Source: Camarhynchus parvulus (lineage: Eukaryota; Chordata; Aves; Passeriformes; Thraupidae). Taken from it: DNA of 64,000 bases. Shown in pieces: positions 30,256-43,300 of the stretch. Position numbers and translations under genes: made by a program. Position 1 is the stretch's first letter; each line of letters opens with the position of its first letter. The notes under the pieces are model-generated. The model was not told where the DNA came from, searched no databases, and saw only the letters and a list, made by a program, of their open reading frames with translations. Where the stretch lies: the NCBI RefSeq assembly GCF_901933205.1, contig NC_044584.1:14053001-14117000 (forward strand). The letters run 5' to 3'.

Positions 30256-30951
30256 AAGTTGTACTGAAATAGCCCCAGTATATGTTGGCAACTATGCTGT
30301 TTTGTACCTAATTATTTTACTATTTCGGTTATTCTAATTTATGTTGCTAAGTATCATTCAATGTACTTTTGTCCTTAGAAATGTTTAATGATTTTCTAGT
30401 ACTGGATAAGCAATATGGTATGCATGTAGTATGACACAGACAACAAGAAATAGGGATGCATTTGCACAGATTCAAAAGTAAAAGAGAACAGAAAGCTAAG
30501 ACTTCCAAAAATATATTTTAGCTTCATAATCATTTTCAAAGCCAAATAATAATTTTAAAAAACCCCAAACCCCAAGACCTTAATAAATAAAATACAGTAC
30601 GTTAGTACAAAATTAGGATGTTCCTTCTAGACTGACAGACAGTAGATGGGAAGGCAGTAACCCCAAACATGTGAACTGCTGTGTACCAAAAGGAAGCCCC
30701 ATGGATATTGGTTAATGTTCATGTACAAATGCTTTTCTTATATTGCACATGCACTTACCATTACAAAGTAAGTTCATTGAAAAGTTTGCATTAATCTTGT
30801 CAGAAATTTCACAGCTGCCTAATCCAGAGTATATATTTTTAGATATCACTATATGGCACTTACTATGGAGCTGTGGACTTTATTAGTAACCTTGAGGCCT
30901 AATGTGTACGTAAGTTTGCATTTGCCCCTTACTGGTGATTACTCAGGGCTG

Positions 30952-30958
30952 TATAGTA
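30952..30958 (+). promoter_or_regulatory. miR-125 seed match
   Basis: CTCAGGG matches bases 2-8 of the miR-125 family, about 930 bases into the 3'UTR. miR-125b repression of GluN2A through its 3'UTR is established in mammals. A single heptamer match is weak evidence alone. Confidence 0.4.
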
Positions 30959-31902
30959 TTTCTTTTATTCTTTCACTTCCCAAACCAAATCCCACCCCAC
31001 TGTTGTTCTTTGTTCATAGAGTATTAGTGACAACGAATTAATTGTATATTAATAGTACTAAAGCTGTTAATACAGTATCAAACACCGACAGCCATAAGTT
31101 CAGTGTGGTCAGTGAGGAGCGTGGTACCATTTATTTCCATACACAGAGAAGGATTAACACCTTTGGAAGGACTTCTTCCTTCCACAATATTGTGCATATT
31201 TGTTGAACATCAGACCATTTTTCTAACCTCTCCAATCAAGTCTGTTGTATAAAGTGAATATATGCACATGTAACTAAGAAACAGTATCTTTATTATCACT
31301 TACTGATACACAAAGGTATTCACATAACAGGTATGCATTGTTATATGACTTTTCCTTCTATAGATGTCAATCAGATTATTTCACAAATAAAATGTCTGCT
31401 ACACACCCCTCCATACCCTCACTGGAATAAAAAACCCACTAGATTTTAACCATAAGGGAGCATGAAAGGGGAAAGAGGAAGCCTTTCAGGAGAAGAGTGT
31501 ACCGCTGCAAATTTAATTTCAACTAAAGAAGTAAATATAATTATTAATACATTTAACTACTGAAAGTGTTCCAGAGGTGGTACTCTCCCATTTTAGTGCT
31601 ACTCTGAGAATTGCTTTAGGATTTTTGTGTAGAGGAAATTTAGATTATTCAAGCATTATTCCCTCCATTTCACTGAAGAACGGTGAGCAGGGAAACCATT
31701 ACCACTGTGAATTGGAAAATGTGAATATTATCCTAACTTTTCTCTAAACTGAAACTCTTTTCAGCAGAATTGTGCCTGTCAGCTGTAATTGAAGCATCTG
31801 CATGCCAGAGGTGCAGTATGCAAGGAGTTTGATTTAGAACAGCATACTGCAGAGCAGAGTTGCAAATGAGAGATAATATAAATGATGTGTAGGGATAGTC
31901 AA

Positions 31903-31908
31903 AATAAA
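31903..31908 (+). terminator. Candidate proximal poly(A) signal
   Basis: AATAAA in the context CAAAATAAAGTTTCTTG is followed by a T-rich run (TTTCTTTTTTTAATT) about 25 bases on. Use would give a 3'UTR of about 1.9 kb instead of 10.4 kb. Confidence 0.35.
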
Positions 31909-34900
31909 GTTTCTTGAATTTTGTTTACAGCTTTCTTTTTTTAATTAAACAGATTTAAACTGACTTTGGCTATCAAAGTCCAGAATGAGTTCTTGGTATT
32001 CGCAAAGGTATTTGTACCTTCACCATGATGGTGAAGGATGATATTTTTTAAGGAATGAAATGTAATGAGATTTGGGCTTCCGAGTCTCTTTCCAGCTTCC
32101 AATAATCTCAGTATACTTTATTTTAAGTATGATCAGAAAGCATATCTATGGGTATCTCTATGCTGTTTGGGTAAAAATATATTTTGGGTATTTTTTATTC
32201 AACATTTGGTCATAATTATTGGCCCTGATTCACATGGAATGCTTTCTGATTCCTCAGTGGAGGGAGTTTTTAGAAACAGAAGTTCATTACCTGCCCTTAG
32301 AGAGATTTCTTAGGAAGGGTTGTGTGAGCTAAGCGGGGTTAGGATGTCTGTGGGATGAACACTACTTGTCATGAACCCAAACCTTTTCCCAAAGACACAA
32401 GTATGCCTTGCTCTTGTGTCTACAGGAAGGCAAATGCACTGAAGGCATAATGTTGTAATGACTGTAATAAAAATATTTCAGCCAAATTTTAATATCCAGT
32501 CCAAATCATAGTATCTTAACCAAAATCCAGAGTGTTTTGAACTATCTGGTGTGTTTCAGCAGATATGATATTTGCTGATGTTGTGCCAAATCCTGCCATG
32601 GAAGTTGCTGAGCATTTTACCCAGTAAATCATAAAACTCAGTGGTGGCTCTTGTCTTTCACATCATCATTAAGCTCTCAAGTATTTGTTGATTGCTCCAA
32701 GTCTTTTGTATCTTTATCTCTATCTAACCAGACACACAGTATATTCAATATTTATATGAGTACTGTATGGGAAGCTGTGGGAAAGAAAAATTCCCATTTA
32801 CATTTTCTCTCTTGAGATTCACTTGTAAACATCCTCAACCCAGGTGGATTTATCTTTCTGTGAAATGTACAAGCAAATTAGCTACAACAAAATATATTGC
32901 AGTGTTTGCTTTTTCTGATTTGAACAGATTTCTGGTGACTGTAGAAATTTATTACTATTATCTGCAATATGCAATACAACCACCTGCCCTAAACCAAAAT
33001 AACGAGACTGAGGGAAGACTTGATAATGTTGCACAGCAGTTGTTCACATGGAAATATAAGATGCTGCCTTAAAGAGGGAAAAAACCCCACCAGATACTGA
33101 AAGTAGAGGGAGACAGAGTCTGCATGCTTTTGTTGTTTTGATCTTGGCATAAACCCGAGTTGATGAAGGGGGAAGGAGAGCTGAGGCAGGGCTGCGGGCA
33201 GTACCGGTGTGCTTGCAGATGTGCTCTTGTAAAGAAGAAGCAGCTGAGAAGTTGAAGAAAAATCTTCAACAGAGCCACAAGCCACAGCTTGTGAGGCTCA
33301 GCCTAGAGCGCGTGGAATTCTGAATTTTGCCTGAGCTTTGTTGATATATTTGCACTGACTTTCAATTAAACCGAGATCAAGACTTTCTGTATTTCCCTCT
33401 CTCTCACTCTAGCTGCTGCTATACTTGAAGAGGAGAAAAGAATCTTCCTGCATAAGTGGCCATCCTTTCTGTACCTTTCTGGATGGTGCTGGTGACTTGT
33501 TACATTTTCCTGATTACAGCTCTAGCAGTTTGTTGGTCATTCCTATCACCACGATTTCCTGTGACTCCAGCTGGAACTGAATCAGGCTGTAAATGATATG
33601 GGCCATTCTTGGTAGCATGTCCTGTAGTGTTACACTGCTCCTGGACGACACCTTTTGTGGAGGCAGGATATTGAATTGCTGAGGAATGCAGTAGGTACAT
33701 GGAGGTAAAAACAGCTATGTAGACATACCTGCCTCTTGCTTTTTTTCCTCTTTTAAAGATATTGTAGAATTTCTTCATGTTTTTGTCTTTCCCTTTTCAC
33801 CACAGTAAATTTTCCTTTTTTCTCTCAAATAGTGTTCTGCTTGTGTTTCTTAGAACAGTGTAGCCACCCACTAATTTAAAAGCATGGAAATAAGATATTT
33901 TAATATATAAGATAAAATTAAGGAAAATTAAGAGATTTTGCATTTTTTGGAAAATTTAATTTAATGTTTTTACAGCTTTTGCTCAGAATTCATTACTCTG
34001 CTATCTAAGAAGCTTGGTTAGGAAAAAAAGAATGCTGTGGACAAACAGAAATGAAATCACCGCCAGCTCACTGTGTTTTGGCAGCATCTCATAAATACAT
34101 GTCTCTTTATGGTCTTTCAGGAACACTTAAGAGGTGAAATAAGGCTCACAAGAGAAATCAGGTGTGGTTATTTTTTTTTTTCCTGATGAAAGCAAATATT
34201 TTTATACAGTTTTAAAGGAAGCAAAGGCTAGAGCTGTGAGAGTAGCTTTGGGTTTCTGTGCTGGAAGGCTAAGCTCTGTTACCAGTGGGGGGAGAGAGAG
34301 ACAATGCAAGAGAAAGCAATTCCCTGTGGATGGATGTTCAGAGGACTGAAGGCTCTGGAGCAGTAATGTGAGGGGTGTCTCCAGAAATGTATTACCTATC
34401 TCTGTTGACCTTTTAGAAAGTATAGGCTCCTAACTCAGATGGCTCAGTTAGGTGGGCTTAGAAAAGCAGTGGTCCATTTACCCCCAGCCTCAGAAATCTG
34501 CCAGGTAAATCTGCCAGTGAGTACCAGGTTCAGCCTTGGAGGTGTTATAGGTTGCTGTGCTCATGAAAATAGGGTTTTTGTTGGGGTTTGCAACACCCCC
34601 TGCATAGTTGGAATAATAATTTGCTTTATACCATGTGACTTCCCAGCAAGGGAGAAAAGTGTCAGAATCTAATTCTTGTGTAAATAAGTTGCTGCTTTTA
34701 TATTTCTGCAGTGTAGCATATGCACCTTAGAGATGGGGAAGATTTTGGTACTGTTCCCTCCCTTGCTGGGTTTATCAATGTAGAACAGAAATTGTGTCAC
34801 AAATCTAAGGGTCTGAGAATCTGCCTGGATTTAGGAAGAATTCAAGAGGTGAAATTTGTTTTGTTATTTTACATTGCATTTAAGATGTTTGATATATAAA

Positions 34901-37849
34901 ACCTAGTGAAAACAGAACTTTTATGAAAAAAATCCTCTCCTACTTAATATAAAAGAATAACTATCCTGTGGCTTGGCTAGATTGTGTCAAGTGTTAATCA
35001 TCACATTGTGTGCTTCTTTCAAGATGAGTGTCATACATTCCCTTCTTTCCCAGCTCTGATCCTATCTTAGCTCAAAAGTCCTTTTAAAGCAGATACCTTT
35101 CCTGAGTAGGACAGTCTTGTTTGCAACATAAAAAAAAGTTCTCCAGGGACAGACTTAAATTATTTTCTCAGCAATGATTTTTTTTTTTGTTAATCTAAAC
35201 TTTCTTTTCATTGAGAGCTGAGCCTTCCAAACTTAGGAGTACTGAAGGAACTTCTGAAAGAACATAAAGGCCTTTCAAAGTGTGACTTATGATACAAGCC
35301 ATTTCCCTGCCCAAACTCACTTGTACTGTCTTATTTAAATGTATTGGCAACATGTCAGCATTTGAGGGAGCTCAGTTTAATCACAGCTCTGTATTCCTTT
35401 GTGATGTGGGTATAAGCACAGACAGGAACGTGGTGTGATGGAAGAAAGGCTCAATGTGCTGTGGCTGGAGTCACCTGTGAAGCTGTGGTTAAATGGGAGT
35501 AGCCTCAGGACTGTGCTGTCTCTTACATGTTTCTGGTGATGCAGAGTGTCTGTGTGATGTGCCCATCCTGTCCCTGGTGTGAAGCTCCTGTCGAGTTCCT
35601 CAGCTGTCCTTGTGGAGCTGCCCCCATGCTCGCCCCATTCCCGTGTCGCAGCGGTGTCTGTCAGAGGGGAGGTGGCTGCTTGTGCTCTCAAGGGGAGCTG
35701 CAATCCTGCCCTGCTTCTCCCTGCTCTGCTGGGGAGGGTTCCTGCACTCTCTGTAAATAAGCTCTTCATTTATTTCCTTCACTCAAGCTTTAACTTTTTT
35801 TTCCCCCTGCTTCTCTTGACCTGTGTACAGAGTATGCGCTCTAAAAAGATGTGCTCTTCCAAAGTCCTGTGGCTTTGGAAGCCAGGAATACAGGTGTGCA
35901 TCACCCTGCAATGCAGTGAAAATGCACTTGGTTCTCCTCGTGGGATCATCAGCTTTTTTGTTCCATACTGCAGAATGTATCTGCCATGGTTTAAACTGTT
36001 CTTTTTTAAAAAAAATTCTGCCATTCTAACAGCTGTAAGAATCCACTGCTGATTTTGTGATGATTTTGTCATATCTATAATTTAAGAACCAGAAATAATA
36101 TAAGTAAAAATAAGTTACCTCACTATTTACCAGGTTTTTGTTGTTTTGCGCTTAAATGACAATTTTTACTCCTTTTGCTTAATTCTTTACCTGTATTGGA
36201 AACAAGGCTAAATTAGTAGAGAATATAGCCATGCTGTAACATTGTCATGCAATACCTTTATTAATAGATAACCACACTAAATATAGTATTACATATTTAA
36301 AAGAGATGGGTTCAACTTTCCAACTCTTAAAAAGTAGTGGTGATAAGCAGTTATACTACTAGATGTTTTGTCCTTTCCCTTTTGTATTAGTATTTGTTTT
36401 CACTAATATATTTCAAAAATTATATTTCTGTGCACGTTAGAAAACTGTGAAAATAAATACCAATAAATATTGTGATACTTATTCAGTGCACTGTAAAGTT
36501 CCAAGTGAGATGATACTTTGCTTCTGGGAATTGATGAAAGTTTCCTCACTTCTCAGAAATGGTACTAAGCTTTAATGTGGGAAAATGGTAATATTTACAG
36601 TGACATGAAATTTTAATGGAGAATGTCTTGTTTTGCACTTCTGGTACTATTAGAAGAAATGATATGTTTTTCTCAGCAAATGCATTATGAGATTACATTT
36701 TTAAATTTGTTTTGTGCATTGCAGTACATAAGAATAACTGCTTTGAAGAGATTTGTGTTATTTCATTACTACAGCATTTTTTTGTCTGATAAATTTTTTT
36801 CCTGAGCCCGTTGAATAATGGTATTTAATGGCAAAAACCTTTTTGAGAATGTGTTTTGGCTTCTGTCTCACATTGCAAACCCTGAACTTGGACTCAGTGA
36901 TGCAGTGGAAGGCCCTGGTGAGGCTGCTCTGCCTTTCTGCGCTCCTGGGGATGGGGACCTTCCTTGTTCCCAGCTGGGACCAGATTAGAGGAGTCCAGGA
37001 CACTTTTGGAGGATGTGCTGTGCAACAATGCAAATGTAAATGATCTTCAAAAGTGAAAATAAAAAGAAATTGGAGGCTCACAGTTAGCCACACTAGTTGG
37101 GGGGTGGTCTGTGACAGGGGTCTGCAGTTTCTGGAGGAGATGATAATTTTTAACTAAAGTAATTTGAATTCTATTTAAGTTTCTGAAAGTAACTGAAAAA
37201 GCGGGAGTTTCCTTTTTCTTTTAAAGCCAAAGTCTACATTTTCATATGAGGTTTCACAGGAAAATGGGCCAAAGAATACAATTAAATATGCAAATGGTTA
37301 ATCCTATGGAAAAGGGTATCCTGTTATCCTGATATGCACAAGCATATTAATGGTAATAGGAACAATGTGTGTAATTTTCCTGTATATTGCTATGTAGGTT
37401 GCACTATTTTGAATGACACAAGCCTGATATTTTAATTACCAAATACCATAAGATGCTGTTTATTAATAGTTTAAACTTGTTAACCTAAATATATATACAG
37501 TATACGCAGGCGTGCGTGCATACACCTTCCAACCAGTCATGCGAGTGATCTCCCAAAGCTGTGGGACACATTTCAGCAGTGCTTTATTTTAAGTGGTTTT
37601 CTCCTTTCCAAACCTCCCACATGTAGAAATCCTCTAGTTTTTATTGTAGTGTTTGATACTGGGTACAGAAGGGGCTAAAGGACTGGTTTGTGTCAGGATT
37701 ACTCTGTGCTAGGACACATGGAATAATTCAGAGAGTTGCTGTCCAAAAGAGCTGGAATTGATGCTTGCTGTAATAACCAAACCATAGGAAAAGGATTGCT
37801 TTTCATGCTGGTTTAAAAATCTTGGCCAGAGAGGCTCTGTTGGCCTGGT

Positions 37850-37881
37850 GACTGACCTTAAACTCAGACTGACCTTAAACT
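37850..37881. repeat. 15-bp direct repeat, 17-bp period
   Basis: GACTGACCTTAAACT occurs at 37850-37864 and again at 37867-37881 with two bases between. It is a small tandem duplication within the 3'UTR. Confidence 0.85.
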
Positions 37882-39104
37882 AGGTGTCAGCTCATGTGAT
37901 CCACATCTGGTCATCTGTTACTTAAGGCAGCTGAGGAAGGATCCTCCAGAACAAAATCCCCAGGGAAGGGGAACTGGTGTGTGCACCAGTGTGATCTCCC
38001 ATGCAGACTGGGCAGGCTCCAAAAAGGGTTTTGCATGCCAGGCAGGATTTAGCAGTGGTAAGGCACAATCACATCTCTCCATGCACAGGCTTTTGTGCTT
38101 CCTAGTACTGGTGATGTGGAGATTTCCACTGAGGAATGGGTGTGGTATTTGGCTTATTTATAAATTTATACTGCTCCAACTAAAACTTAAAAAAAATACC
38201 TTGGAATCATTTCTTGGAAGTAATTACTGAACTGTTTCTTAAAGAGAATGTTGTATAATTACCAATTTTTCCACCTTAACCAAGAAACAATAAATTCTGT
38301 AGGGTCAGATTTTATTTACTGCTCATTGCAAGTATGTTCTGGAGCAGAACTTGGTTTCAAGAAAATTTTTGCTTGGTCTAGGTTTGGATTCCAAATGTGG
38401 ACAAAACACCTCTTGAATTAAATGGGGTGTTTGAGGGAGTGATGGAAGGGCAGATCCTGAGTGCAGTTCACGCTCAGATTTTAAAAATCCCCATGTTTTA
38501 AAGCCTCATATTGCAAAGGTTTGGAAATTGCATTGTGTTAAATTGTGTGCAGCTAGGAAGGAAACCAGTGCAATTCCAGTTAGAGTTGTTAGCACTTTGT
38601 GCTTGATATCAGGTATAATATTTAGGAATAGTCTTGCTCATTTCAGAACATCCATTTTGCACCAATGATGAACAGCCTGAACTCTCTGTCTTCACACTCA
38701 CACCCATGCACAGTGGATCTCGTGCCTTCCCCGCTAAAACCAGGAGGCACAAACAGAATTCATTAATGTGTTAGGCAAACTCCTGCCTGATTCTTAACCC
38801 ATCACTGCGTTTTATGCAAAATCTGCATCCATACATGTCAGGGTCTCACAAGCACTTCACCTGTGAGTTAATAATGTTGATTTTAATTCATCAGATTCAA
38901 ATTCACACTAAACCTCAAGGGCATTTTGTGCTTCCTTTTATCCTGTTTAAGGATATTTGTGGGCTTAGATGAAACACTAATATTTCTGTGCTGCTAAACA
39001 AAACCCACCAGAAATATTTTAAAATCTCAAATTACACTTTGAAAAACATTTTTTACCTGTTTACTTGAATAATGTCAATTTAATGTGTTGTCTTGATCAG
39101 TTTT

Positions 39105-39160
39105 TGTACATATACATGTGTATATATATATAAGCTATATATAAATATGTATATGTATAA
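39105..39160 (+). repeat. TA/TG-rich tract containing two Pumilio-type elements
   Basis: This is an alternating TA/TG low-complexity stretch inside the 3'UTR. TGTACATA (39105-39112) and TGTATATA (39119-39126) both fit the Pumilio consensus UGUANAUA. In such sequence they may be by-products of composition. Confidence 0.5.
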
Positions 39161-40164
39161 AGTTTTTTGGGGAGAATGAGGGGCAAGACATAAATCCAGA
39201 GTTGTGACATAGATTCTATAATAATTTATTAACAGTTCTGAGTAATGTATTGTTGTTTTGAGTTTGATTAGAAGTTAATTGCAGTTGAACTATGAAAAAT
39301 GAAATGCAACTGAGAAAAAGAGAATTCACAATACTAACTTAGGAATTTTTTTTAACAAAGAAAATTAGTTACTAGTACAGTTGGAAAAATATTCTTTTTT
39401 TGATGGGAGAAAAGAACTTCAGGTGTAATAGTTTGTATCAATTACAGGGAGCACTAACCTATATTGCACTAGGAGAAATTTGCACGCCAAAAATAAAATT
39501 CTACCAGAAATCTTGGAACAATTCAATTCCATACACAGTAAGCTAAAGATCCTGTCACTTCTGTTAGTTCCTAGTACAATTTGCTGTAACAGTCTCAAAA
39601 GTGTCATACTTCAAAGTGTAAGTCACAAATTTCTGATTACTGGCAAATAATAGTAGAGATTTGAAGAGCTCTTAACACCTGGGAAAACAAATCAGGATGT
39701 TAGAGTAGAAATAAAAGAATACTGGTGAAGTGGAATCAACCATAAAATAATTATTTTTTTAGAGAATCCAGGATTTCATTATAAAATTCACAATCTAATG
39801 GATTATTCAAAAGAAAGAGTTTGGGGGAAAAGAGAAGATTTAAAATTTAGTTTTGACATTCCAATTACTGCCTGTTTTTTTAGCTAGGTTTAGCAAAGTG
39901 AAATGAATTAGAGCACACACAGTTTCAGCTGCTGTGTGGCACAGACGTGAGCACCCAGCTCCCCCTGCAGCCTCTGCCCCTTCCTCTGAGATCTGGGGGA
40001 GGCTGGAGCTGCCCCAGAGCAGCGTGGGGGAGCTGGGGGTCACACTCCTCTCTCCTGTGTTCACATTCTGTCTCACTGCAGTTCACCCTGACCATATTCT
40101 AACCCAGTGCATGACTGAGTGCTAATACTGTATAAATATTTTGAAACATATCTTTAAAAAAAAA

Positions 40165-40189
40165 AAAAAGTTTGCTTCAAACTTTTTAT
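40165..40189 (+). promoter_or_regulatory. Perfect hairpin and CPE-like motif near the mRNA 3' end
   Basis: AAAAAGTTTG (40165-40174) pairs perfectly with CAAACTTTTT (40178-40187) over a 3-base loop. The stem follows a run of A residues. TTTTTAT at 40183-40189 resembles a cytoplasmic polyadenylation element (UUUUAU) and would be partly buried in the stem. It lies about 205 bases before the poly(A) signal, further than a typical active CPE. CPEB control of GluN2A mRNA is established in mammals; activity of this site is inference. Confidence 0.35.
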
Positions 40190-40311
40190 GATAGAGAAAT
40201 ATATAATTATTATGGTTGTCTGACAAATTGTATTGTGTTCATTTTTTTTTTGTTAAATATGTAGAAAAACATTAAGGGAATGGGGGACTTGAATGTCTGT
40301 GTGTACTGAAA

Positions 40312-40373
40312 TGTATATAGCTATTTGGAAGAACACATGTGCCAAGTATAACATGATGTAAAAATTGTAAATA
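40312..40373 (+). promoter_or_regulatory. Two Pumilio-type elements near the poly(A) site
   Basis: TGTATATA (40312-40319) and TGTAAATA (40366-40373) both match UGUANAUA, and the second ends 20 bases before AATAAA. Unlike the pair at 39.1 kb they are not in simple sequence. They are candidates for Pumilio binding in neurons. Confidence 0.45.
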
Positions 40374-40393
40374 TATGAAAAATTCATTTTTCT

Positions 40394-40399
40394 AATAAA
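40394..40399 (+). terminator. GRIN2A: Probable distal GRIN2A poly(A) signal
   Basis: AATAAA in TTTTTCTAATAAAGATAATTT has a T-rich upstream region and a downstream T/GT-rich element at about 40445-40463 (TTGTCTGTCTTCCTTGTT). Cleavage would fall around 40410-40425. It is the best complete poly(A) module I see after the stop codon, and sequence character changes beyond it. Confidence 0.65.
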
Positions 40400-43300
40400 G
40401 ATAATTTCTGCCAATTAATATGAAAAGGAACAATGTTATCATTCTTGTCTGTCTTCCTTGTTAAATGGGGCAAGATGAGGCATCACCTATGAAGAAGGTT
40501 TACATTTGTTTTTTCCTTAGCCATTGACGTGATTTGAAGGGTGTTAACAGCCATATGTTTTGAGACATCCTTTGCTGCTAGAAATTATCTAAAGGTGAAG
40601 GTGCCTGAAGCTAAAGCTGACAGTATGGGCTTGGTGATCCCAATTTAATTTAATTCACAAAGAGGATCGAGACAATTAACTTATGGAACATTCCTTTGTT
40701 GTGAGAATGATGCTTTGAGAGGTGCTCCCTCAGCAGAGGGAGCAGGAGGAGCTCAGTGAAGGACAGTCCCCTCACCTGGAGCACCATCCTCCCAAATCCC
40801 AAGAGGCGTCGGATGCGCGAGGCACGGTGGGCCTGCAGGAGGAGGTGATCTTGGCTACAGAAAGGCAGGAGCCCTTTGGGCCCTTGTGGAGGCAGCATCC
40901 AGCCTGAGAAGGAGGTGTCCTGCCAGGAATGATGCCACTCCTGAGGAGAGCTGGAGCTGTGGAGCCCAGCCAGGTGAGGATGGAGAAGAGCAAAGCAGGG
41001 GGTGAGAAAACAGCAGTGATGTCTCACATCTGCAAGTTGTGACTCTTGGTACCCACAAACTTGTCTAATGTTCTGGTTAATCAATTTATAAATCAAAATA
41101 GAGGTTTTAGTGGTGCATTTAAAATAAGTTCTAAGGTTTGACTATTTGCCTGGCCATGGGAGCTAAAGAAGTGAGGTTCACTGTGCTCTGAAGTGGTTCC
41201 ATAGGACCCCATTTTCCATGATGTCTCATCAGTTAATTAAAATCTTTGAATCCACAGAATGGGCAGAAACAAACTTTGGCAATTAGAATAATGGTCTTTG
41301 AGGCAATGGGAGGAAAGTCCTTACAAAAGCCCAAAGTATCTTTTTGATAAAAGGCTTTGTGTTGGATGCAAATATAATGATGGGGGTGAAAGGTGGCTCA
41401 TGGACACCTCACAGCAGAACAATCTATTTGTTCCCAAGATGAACACGACCGCATAGATAATATGAGAGATATAAATTTGGACTTCTGTCCTTAATGAGGT
41501 TTTTAATGAGGAAAAACCTGCTGGGCTTATGGTCTTCTGCTAGAAGATTCTTTCAAAGGGACCCTGCCCTATTTGTATCTAAACATCTCCATTTCATGAA
41601 ACAACATGAGATGTGCCCCAGTTACTGACTCATTATGAATCATTATCTGAGCTTGAGTCTTTGTTTTTATGTGGTAATGGTGTTTGTATCCAGGCTGGTG
41701 TTGGCATCAGGGCTGCTCCTCCCAGCTCTACCTGCCAGCAGAGCTGATTCTCTCTGTGTGTCTCTGAGTCAGCTCAGCCTCAGCTTTGATTCCCTTTGGG
41801 ATCTGGTTCAAAGACAGTCACATTCCCCCAGATCGTTCTTTTGAGGCTTTGCTGATGTGTCTATGGCAACTACCAGTCTTCTAAGACTTTGCTTGCTAAA
41901 AAAAAAATAAAGTTTAAGTGGTGACTGGGAAATGGAAGCTTTTTAAGTATGACATATTGTGCATGGCACTGCCAGCAGCATTCCCATCGAACTGAGCAAT
42001 GCACCTGGTACCAACACAAGTTTTTCCCTGTAATTTGGACTCAAAACCAGCTGTTCTAAGGCCAACTGCTGAAATCTGCTCATGTCTATATACAGAAACA
42101 CAATTCAACCTCCTTGTTGTGGTGAGTTTTCCCACTGATCATTCTAGCTGCTTGTTTCTCTGTTTCTTCCAGCAGTTTACAAACAGCATCAGCTTCCCCT
42201 TGCAGATTTGTTGCAGTACAAAAACCAAACCATGGCTTCCACAAATTGCATTATTGATCTATCTTATGATTCTCTGTCATGCTGTGCTTCTCCCACTTCA
42301 GCAGGCACCTCCCCATGTGCAGCATTCTGGTCCTGTTTTCCACTGGAAAAGGGAAGTTTCACAAGCTGAACAAGGGTCTCTGCATTGATTTTATTGTTTT
42401 CTCTCTAGATATTCCCAAAGAAGTTTTCGGGTGGGAGGGAAGGTGGCATTGTGTGTGTGTGCAGTTTACTGACTATTTATTTGTTTGCCACTAGTTAGCT
42501 TACACAGGATGATCATTGCAGATATTGACTGCATTCTGTTCAAATCAACATGCTCAAATCTTTTTAAAAATAATGTGTGTTTATAATGTAAACAGTGATT
42601 GTTCCTAAACTATGGCAGTAATGATTTTAATGCATGGAGGTTTCTCAGCTTTGTAGTAGGCAATAGGGGATGCTAATACAGAATATAATAGGGATTAGCA
42701 TTGTGTAGACAAGGTTACTGCAAGGGCAAAGACATTTTCCAGGGGTCTCCATGTGGCTCCAGGTGTAATTTAATAGCAATAATCCTTTAAAAACTATTGG
42801 CTCTGCAAAAGCACGTGGTGTTTTTACAGTAGACCTCAGCCTGCTAGTTAGATTTGACCCACCTCATGAGATCATTGAACCCTTTCATAGTCCAAAACTA
42901 CATAACATTTACACTGCCTGTAAAGAACTATGAAAGATACAAAAAGCAAAAAATCTGAACACAAAACTCCAGAGACACAAAATACAATATTAACCAGGTT
43001 TGAAAGTCTCAGGCCCTCTCGTTATAGAATTGTGCAGTTCCACTAATTACTTTGGGGACTGAAGCTGTTTGGCATTTCAGAGGCTTGGATGTGAGCAGCT
43101 GTCTCCTTCCATCCTGCATGGGGAAAAGCAAATTGAGTAGGGTAACATAACAGGCATTTCTCTGTGCTCAAGGGGAAGCAGAGACCTTGGCTGGGTTTTC
43201 CTCCCAGTTCCTGAGATGGTGTAATTTTATCAGTTAAGAGGTTTGCCAACTTAAGAAAAAGGTTCCTCAGTGTTATCACAATAGAACAATGCTGATTTTA

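Larger units (their letters stand above)
30461..39485 (+). promoter_or_regulatory. Five miR-19 seed matches across the 3'UTR
   Basis: TTTGCAC, the complement of the miR-19 seed, occurs at 30461-30467, 33349-33355, 36632-36638, 38656-38662 and 39479-39485. The first is followed by A, making an 8-base site. A random 10.4-kb sequence of even composition would hold about 0.6. The list comes from reading by eye and may be incomplete. miR-19 has been reported to regulate mammalian GRIN2A; whether these particular sites work is not shown by sequence. Confidence 0.45.
30022..40418 (+). other. GRIN2A: GRIN2A 3'UTR (about 10.4 kb, end inferred)
   Basis: No splice or coding signal follows the stop, and the sequence is AT-rich and nearly free of interspersed repeats up to a strong poly(A) module at 40394-40399. 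The length fits the very long 3'UTR of mammalian GRIN2A, also on the order of 10 kb. Additional AATAAA hexamers at 30582-30591, 31386-31391, 31903-31908, near 36.46 kb and near 38.29 kb could yield shorter forms. A GC-richer patch at about 35.53-35.76 kb stands out and carries chance ORFs. The regulatory candidates within it are listed separately. Confidence 0.7.

Noticed and set aside
35579..36052. 157-codon ORF on the plus strand after the GRIN2A stop
   Set aside because: It lies in the inferred 3'UTR, has no recognised domain, and is driven by a GC-rich patch followed by T-rich sequence.
40650..41096. 148-codon antisense ORF just beyond the GRIN2A end, considered as a convergent gene
   Set aside because: No domain, no supporting splice chain or poly(A) signal found, and competing ORFs on the other strand.
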